Position numbers and translations under genes: made by a program | Notes under the pieces: model-generated | Seen by the model: only the letters and a program-made list of their open reading frames with translations | Told to the model about the DNA's origin: nothing | Databases searched by the model: none | Part shown: one piece after another, positions 61,201-64,000 of the stretch | Numbering within the stretch: position 1 is the stretch's first letter | Layout of the letters: every line of letters starts with the position of its first letter | NCBI GenBank assembly: GCA_950106755.1 | Contig: OX467082.1 | Coordinates: 16,306,001 to 16,370,000, forward strand | Reading direction: 5' to 3' | Length of the DNA stretch: 64,000 nt | From: Climacium dendroides | Lineage: Eukaryota; Streptophyta; Bryopsida; Hypnales; Climaciaceae

Positions 61201-61798
61201 GCCTTTGGCCGGTGGACTACCCATTGGAGCTGTTCTCGTAACAGAGAAAGTAGCTTCTAGCATTGCAGCTGGAGATCACGGAAGCACGTTTGCTGGAGGT
61301 CCTCTTGTGTGCCATGCAGCACTGGCTGTACTGGACCGCATCCAGGTATGATCTTGACTCCATCAGGTTTTCACAGATTTTATGTTCAGTCATAATCTCC
61401 TTCTACAGTTGTGCTCACGTTGCGAAGTCCTAGTAGAACAAATCAGTGTTGTCTGGACAAGAAATCCTCACATGATGCTGGTCTGTTTCCCACGAGTGCA
61501 GGCGCCAGGCTTTTTAGAGAGTGTAGCACAGAAAGGCGCCTACCTCCAGTCGCAACTCCGAGAGAAGCTGGGCAAGAATCCTCATTTTAAGGAAGTGCGA
61601 GGGGAAGGGCTTCTGGTGGGCATTCAACTTGATGTTCCTGCGTCACCCCTCGTAGCTGCTGCTCTCAAGGCAGGACTCCTCATTCTCACCGCCGGTAAGG
61701 GTGATATTGTTCGCCTTGCGCCTCCTCTCATTATCTCCTACCAAGAAATCGACCAAGCTGTCGGGATTCTAGAGAGTTGTATGTTCTCGTTACAGTAG
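58225..61798 (+). CDS. WIN1: Acetylornithine aminotransferase, plastid (EC 2.6.1.11)
   Basis: Seven exons, 58225-58408, 58535-58578, 59388-59624, 60183-60441, 60614-60798, 61118-61345 and 61502-61798, total 1434 nt for a 477-aa protein, with all GT-AG junctions in frame. The enzyme converts N-acetylglutamate semialdehyde and glutamate to N-acetylornithine in arginine synthesis. The first 60 or so residues are serine-rich with few acidic residues, as in a chloroplast transit peptide. It is a class III PLP aminotransferase: [33 protein letters not shown] (approx. 175-187), [30 protein letters not shown] (302-303 DE) joined by splicing to IQCGLGRTG, and [14 protein letters not shown] with the PLP lysine at about 331. 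All key residues are present. The start ATG follows a telo-box leader. The Arabidopsis counterpart is At1g80600 (WIN1/TUP5); the bacterial enzyme is ArgD. Confidence 0.95.
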
Positions 61799-62512
61799 TA
61801 ACTTTGCAAGTTCATGCTCTCCATTTCCCGTTTTGACCCCAGTGCCGGCATAGAATACTTATAACTTGAATGTTTTACCACATGTCATCTCCACATTCAC
61901 CATGAGTTGCAGAGAATTGCATGTGGTACCTAAGAATTCAATTATTTCGACGTTTGAGTCAGTCTTAGATACTTGGGGGCAAGTATGGGAGCCTATTGGC
62001 GCATACGTCTTAGTAAAAATTGATGAGCTATCGCAGCGAGTTAATTATCATACTAAGTGTTATCCAATCAGAATAGTTTACAATATTTAATGACTTTAGC
62101 ATAGTATCCCAGTTTTGTAACATGTGGGATCTCTTGTTGTATTTCGTTTACATTCTTATGAAATAGTGAACGATGAGAGTAACTATCGTGATTGCTTAAA
62201 AGGGTTCCTTCGTAGATGGCTCTGTTATTCTCTTATAAACCATAGTTCACTAGGATTTGGTTGAGTTCATGCTGATTTTTGCTGGTTTTGTCAAATTCAT
62301 CACCTGTTCAAGTTTCTGAGCTTGAGTTCAATCATTCACATGGCATAAAGGCATGAAACTTGATTGCTTTTTGTATTGTGGTAAGGATGTGGATGTTTCG
62401 CTAGCCTGCAGCACTACCTTGGATGCCAACCTACAGTGTCAACATTTCGTTACGTCTTTCAACTTGTCTTGTAGTCACCCAACTCCAATCTCTCATGCTC
62501 ATGTTCAGTATA

Positions 62513-62699
62513 CAGGTAGAACCTCTCTTAGTGCATGTTGCCAGGACTTTGCATCAAGAGAGGTTTATGCATTTAGAGAGGTTACAAATACTGTAAACAT
62601 ATAATTCAGCTTTCCATCTTGGATCACACGCAAGCCCAACAAACTCTCTTATTGCATATTATGCAATACAAGAGAATGTACTAATAGAGGTTCTACTTG
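62513..62699. mobile_element. pogo/Emigrant-like (Tc1-mariner) MITE with TA target duplication
   Basis: A 187-bp element with ends CAGGTAGAACCTCTCTTAGT and (other strand) CAAGTAGAACCTCTATTAGT, flanked on both sides by TA (62511-62512 and 62700-62701). The ends closely resemble the CAGTARAACCTCTATAAAT type of plant pogo-derived MITEs. Non-coding. Confidence 0.85.
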
Positions 62700-62907
62700 T
62701 ACTATGTTTTGACAAAATACCAACATTTAGTCACATGATAGGTTGTAGAATACACCAAAAAAATTCCAGTCATTTTTTCTACAACATTGAAATCTACACC
62801 ATGACTTTATGTAAGCCTCTATTATTGGTGCCCAATTCTAGTGTGCATTCTTGTCATTCGTGCATTTCTAAAAAAATTGAAAATTAGGTTCATCTTCAAA
62901 ATCTCTA

Positions 62908-63088
62908 AGAGCATCTCCATTCCAAGGTACCAATTTGGTGTTGTAAGTTGGCAAAGTTGTAAATGTTGCTTCTTTTCAAAAAGTGTATATAAGAGTGTTA
63001 TATGTCACTAAATTGTTCATTGAGGTGGCCTATGGCCTTGCCAACACCAATCCAATCTTGTCATGCTTGTCCAGAGGAGAATGGCTCT
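62908..63088. mobile_element. Small MITE with GAGCATCTCC-type ends
   Basis: Left end AGAGCATCTCCATTCC; right end on the other strand TAGAGCCATTCTCC. This type of end is common among plant MITEs. The match is imperfect, and a target duplication could not be set. Confidence 0.45.
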
Positions 63089-64000
63089 AAGGTAGGCAAA
63101 CCCAATTCCAATTGGTCCCTAATCCTACCCTATAGAATGACCTCTGACCATATGGTGGTGTAATGTATGTTGTGTTTTGAATGTGATGGGCATCGATGAG
63201 GTCTAGTGGATACTGATTTCAGGGTTCCAAGGGTTAGATTTAGGAGTCTTCATTGTGGCTTTCTCAATAGAGGTGTTTGACAATGGAAATGAGTTGTTTT
63301 GCATGCTTGAAATTGGGTCTCCAAGGTTGTATTTGGAGTATTGGTTGGAAGTTAGGCAGTGACAACAGTGTCATCATCAGCGTCTTGCAGGGGGCGAGAT
63401 AAGGTGCATTATTGATGGTATTGCATTACAACAACATTCTGTTAAGTGTTTCAAAAGTGTCCAACATAGGGACAAAATGAAACAACCATTGTATTTGTCT
63501 AAAAGCGATTTTAGGAACCTATGGCTTCTACCTTTGACCTTCAATCAATCATTTTAAAATCATTTAAAAATTTTTGGACATCCTTACATTAGCCATAAAA
63601 AGGCTATTCCTTCAACTGTTTCCTTTGATTTCTTGGATTCGTCTACATACCCAATACCCTTGAACAAATGGATATGGGTATGCCTACTTTACACCACCAT
63701 CCCTTCATGGTAGAAGTTGTGCCATTCCTCCCAACAATGGAGGGCCTTTGTAGTGTACAATTTTATACTCATGCTAATTTGGTCAACTTTAACTATAGCC
63801 TCAATGGAAAACATGGAGGCTAGTGAGAGGTGTGAAAAGAAGGGGAAGAACTTTAGCGAAAACTTTTAAAGGGTGGTTGTTTCAGAGCATGACTCTTGAG
63901 TGTACTCTCTCATGAAGCAATAAGTGCCTCACCAATTCTTGATGTCATAGTTGAATGGAGTACAACTAGTGGTGGTGCTCTAACATTGAGCCCAAGATGT

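Larger units (their letters stand above)
61799..64000. other. 3' flank and intergenic DNA with two MITEs, no further gene seen
   Basis: Frames at 61866-62090 and 62353-62604 lack any family resemblance; the second runs into a MITE. From 63100 to the window end the DNA is of intermediate composition without a supported gene. Confidence 0.45.

Overview
The window is nuclear DNA of a land plant, most likely a seed-free one (bryophyte, lycophyte or fern). The evidence is spliceosomal GT-AG introns, a ribosomal protein S18 gene with an intron directly after its start codon, plant-type housekeeping genes with telo-box (AAACCCTA) leaders, and long AT-rich intergenic DNA full of MITEs with CACTA-like and pogo-like ends. 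The species cannot be named from the sequence.

Layout. 0-2.2 kb is AT-rich and geneless. A single-exon VOC/glyoxalase-fold gene lies on the minus strand at 2.23-2.68 kb. From 3 to 10.2 kb there is no convincing gene, but there is a 2-kb element with long terminal inverted repeats and the first copy of a MITE family. At 10.2-13.0 kb there is a decayed repeat-borne ORF (minus strand) with eight in-frame stops and a frameshift. 13-16.9 kb holds a TIR element and a GGATGAAAA minisatellite.

The most unusual part is 16.9-28.8 kb. Two large spliced genes point away from each other across a tandem array of palindrome-bearing repeats. The minus-strand gene (about 16.9-21.5 kb) has a ParB-like N-terminal region and a C-terminal beta-class N4/N6 DNA-methyltransferase fold with an eroded catalytic motif. 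The plus-strand gene (25.1-28.8 kb) is a MULE-like transposase with a SWIM zinc finger. Both keep clear coding signal but carry nonsense codons. I read this as a degenerate copy of an autonomous transposon that carries a methyltransferase-like accessory gene; the outer ends of the element were not found.

28.8-40 kb is AT-rich repeat DNA with a second copy of the MITE, a textbook 150-bp CACTA MITE with an ATA target duplication, and an 866-bp CACTA-like element inserted in a tandem array of about 220-bp units. The gene-bearing half follows: RPS18 (minus strand, 40.07-41.11 kb), head-to-head with a 1076-aa ARM/double-BTB protein gene (plus strand, 41.77-47.24 kb); then, after 5 kb of repeats, an AVT3-type vacuolar amino-acid transporter (minus strand, 52.2-54.2 kb, with a MITE in its intron); and finally a plastid acetylornithine aminotransferase of arginine synthesis (plus strand, 58.2-61.8 kb). 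The last 2.2 kb holds a pogo/Emigrant-like MITE and a second small MITE.

The housekeeping genes do not form a pathway with one another; they are ordinary single-transcript plant genes. Exon coordinates were derived by hand from reading-frame continuity and GT-AG sites, without transcript evidence.
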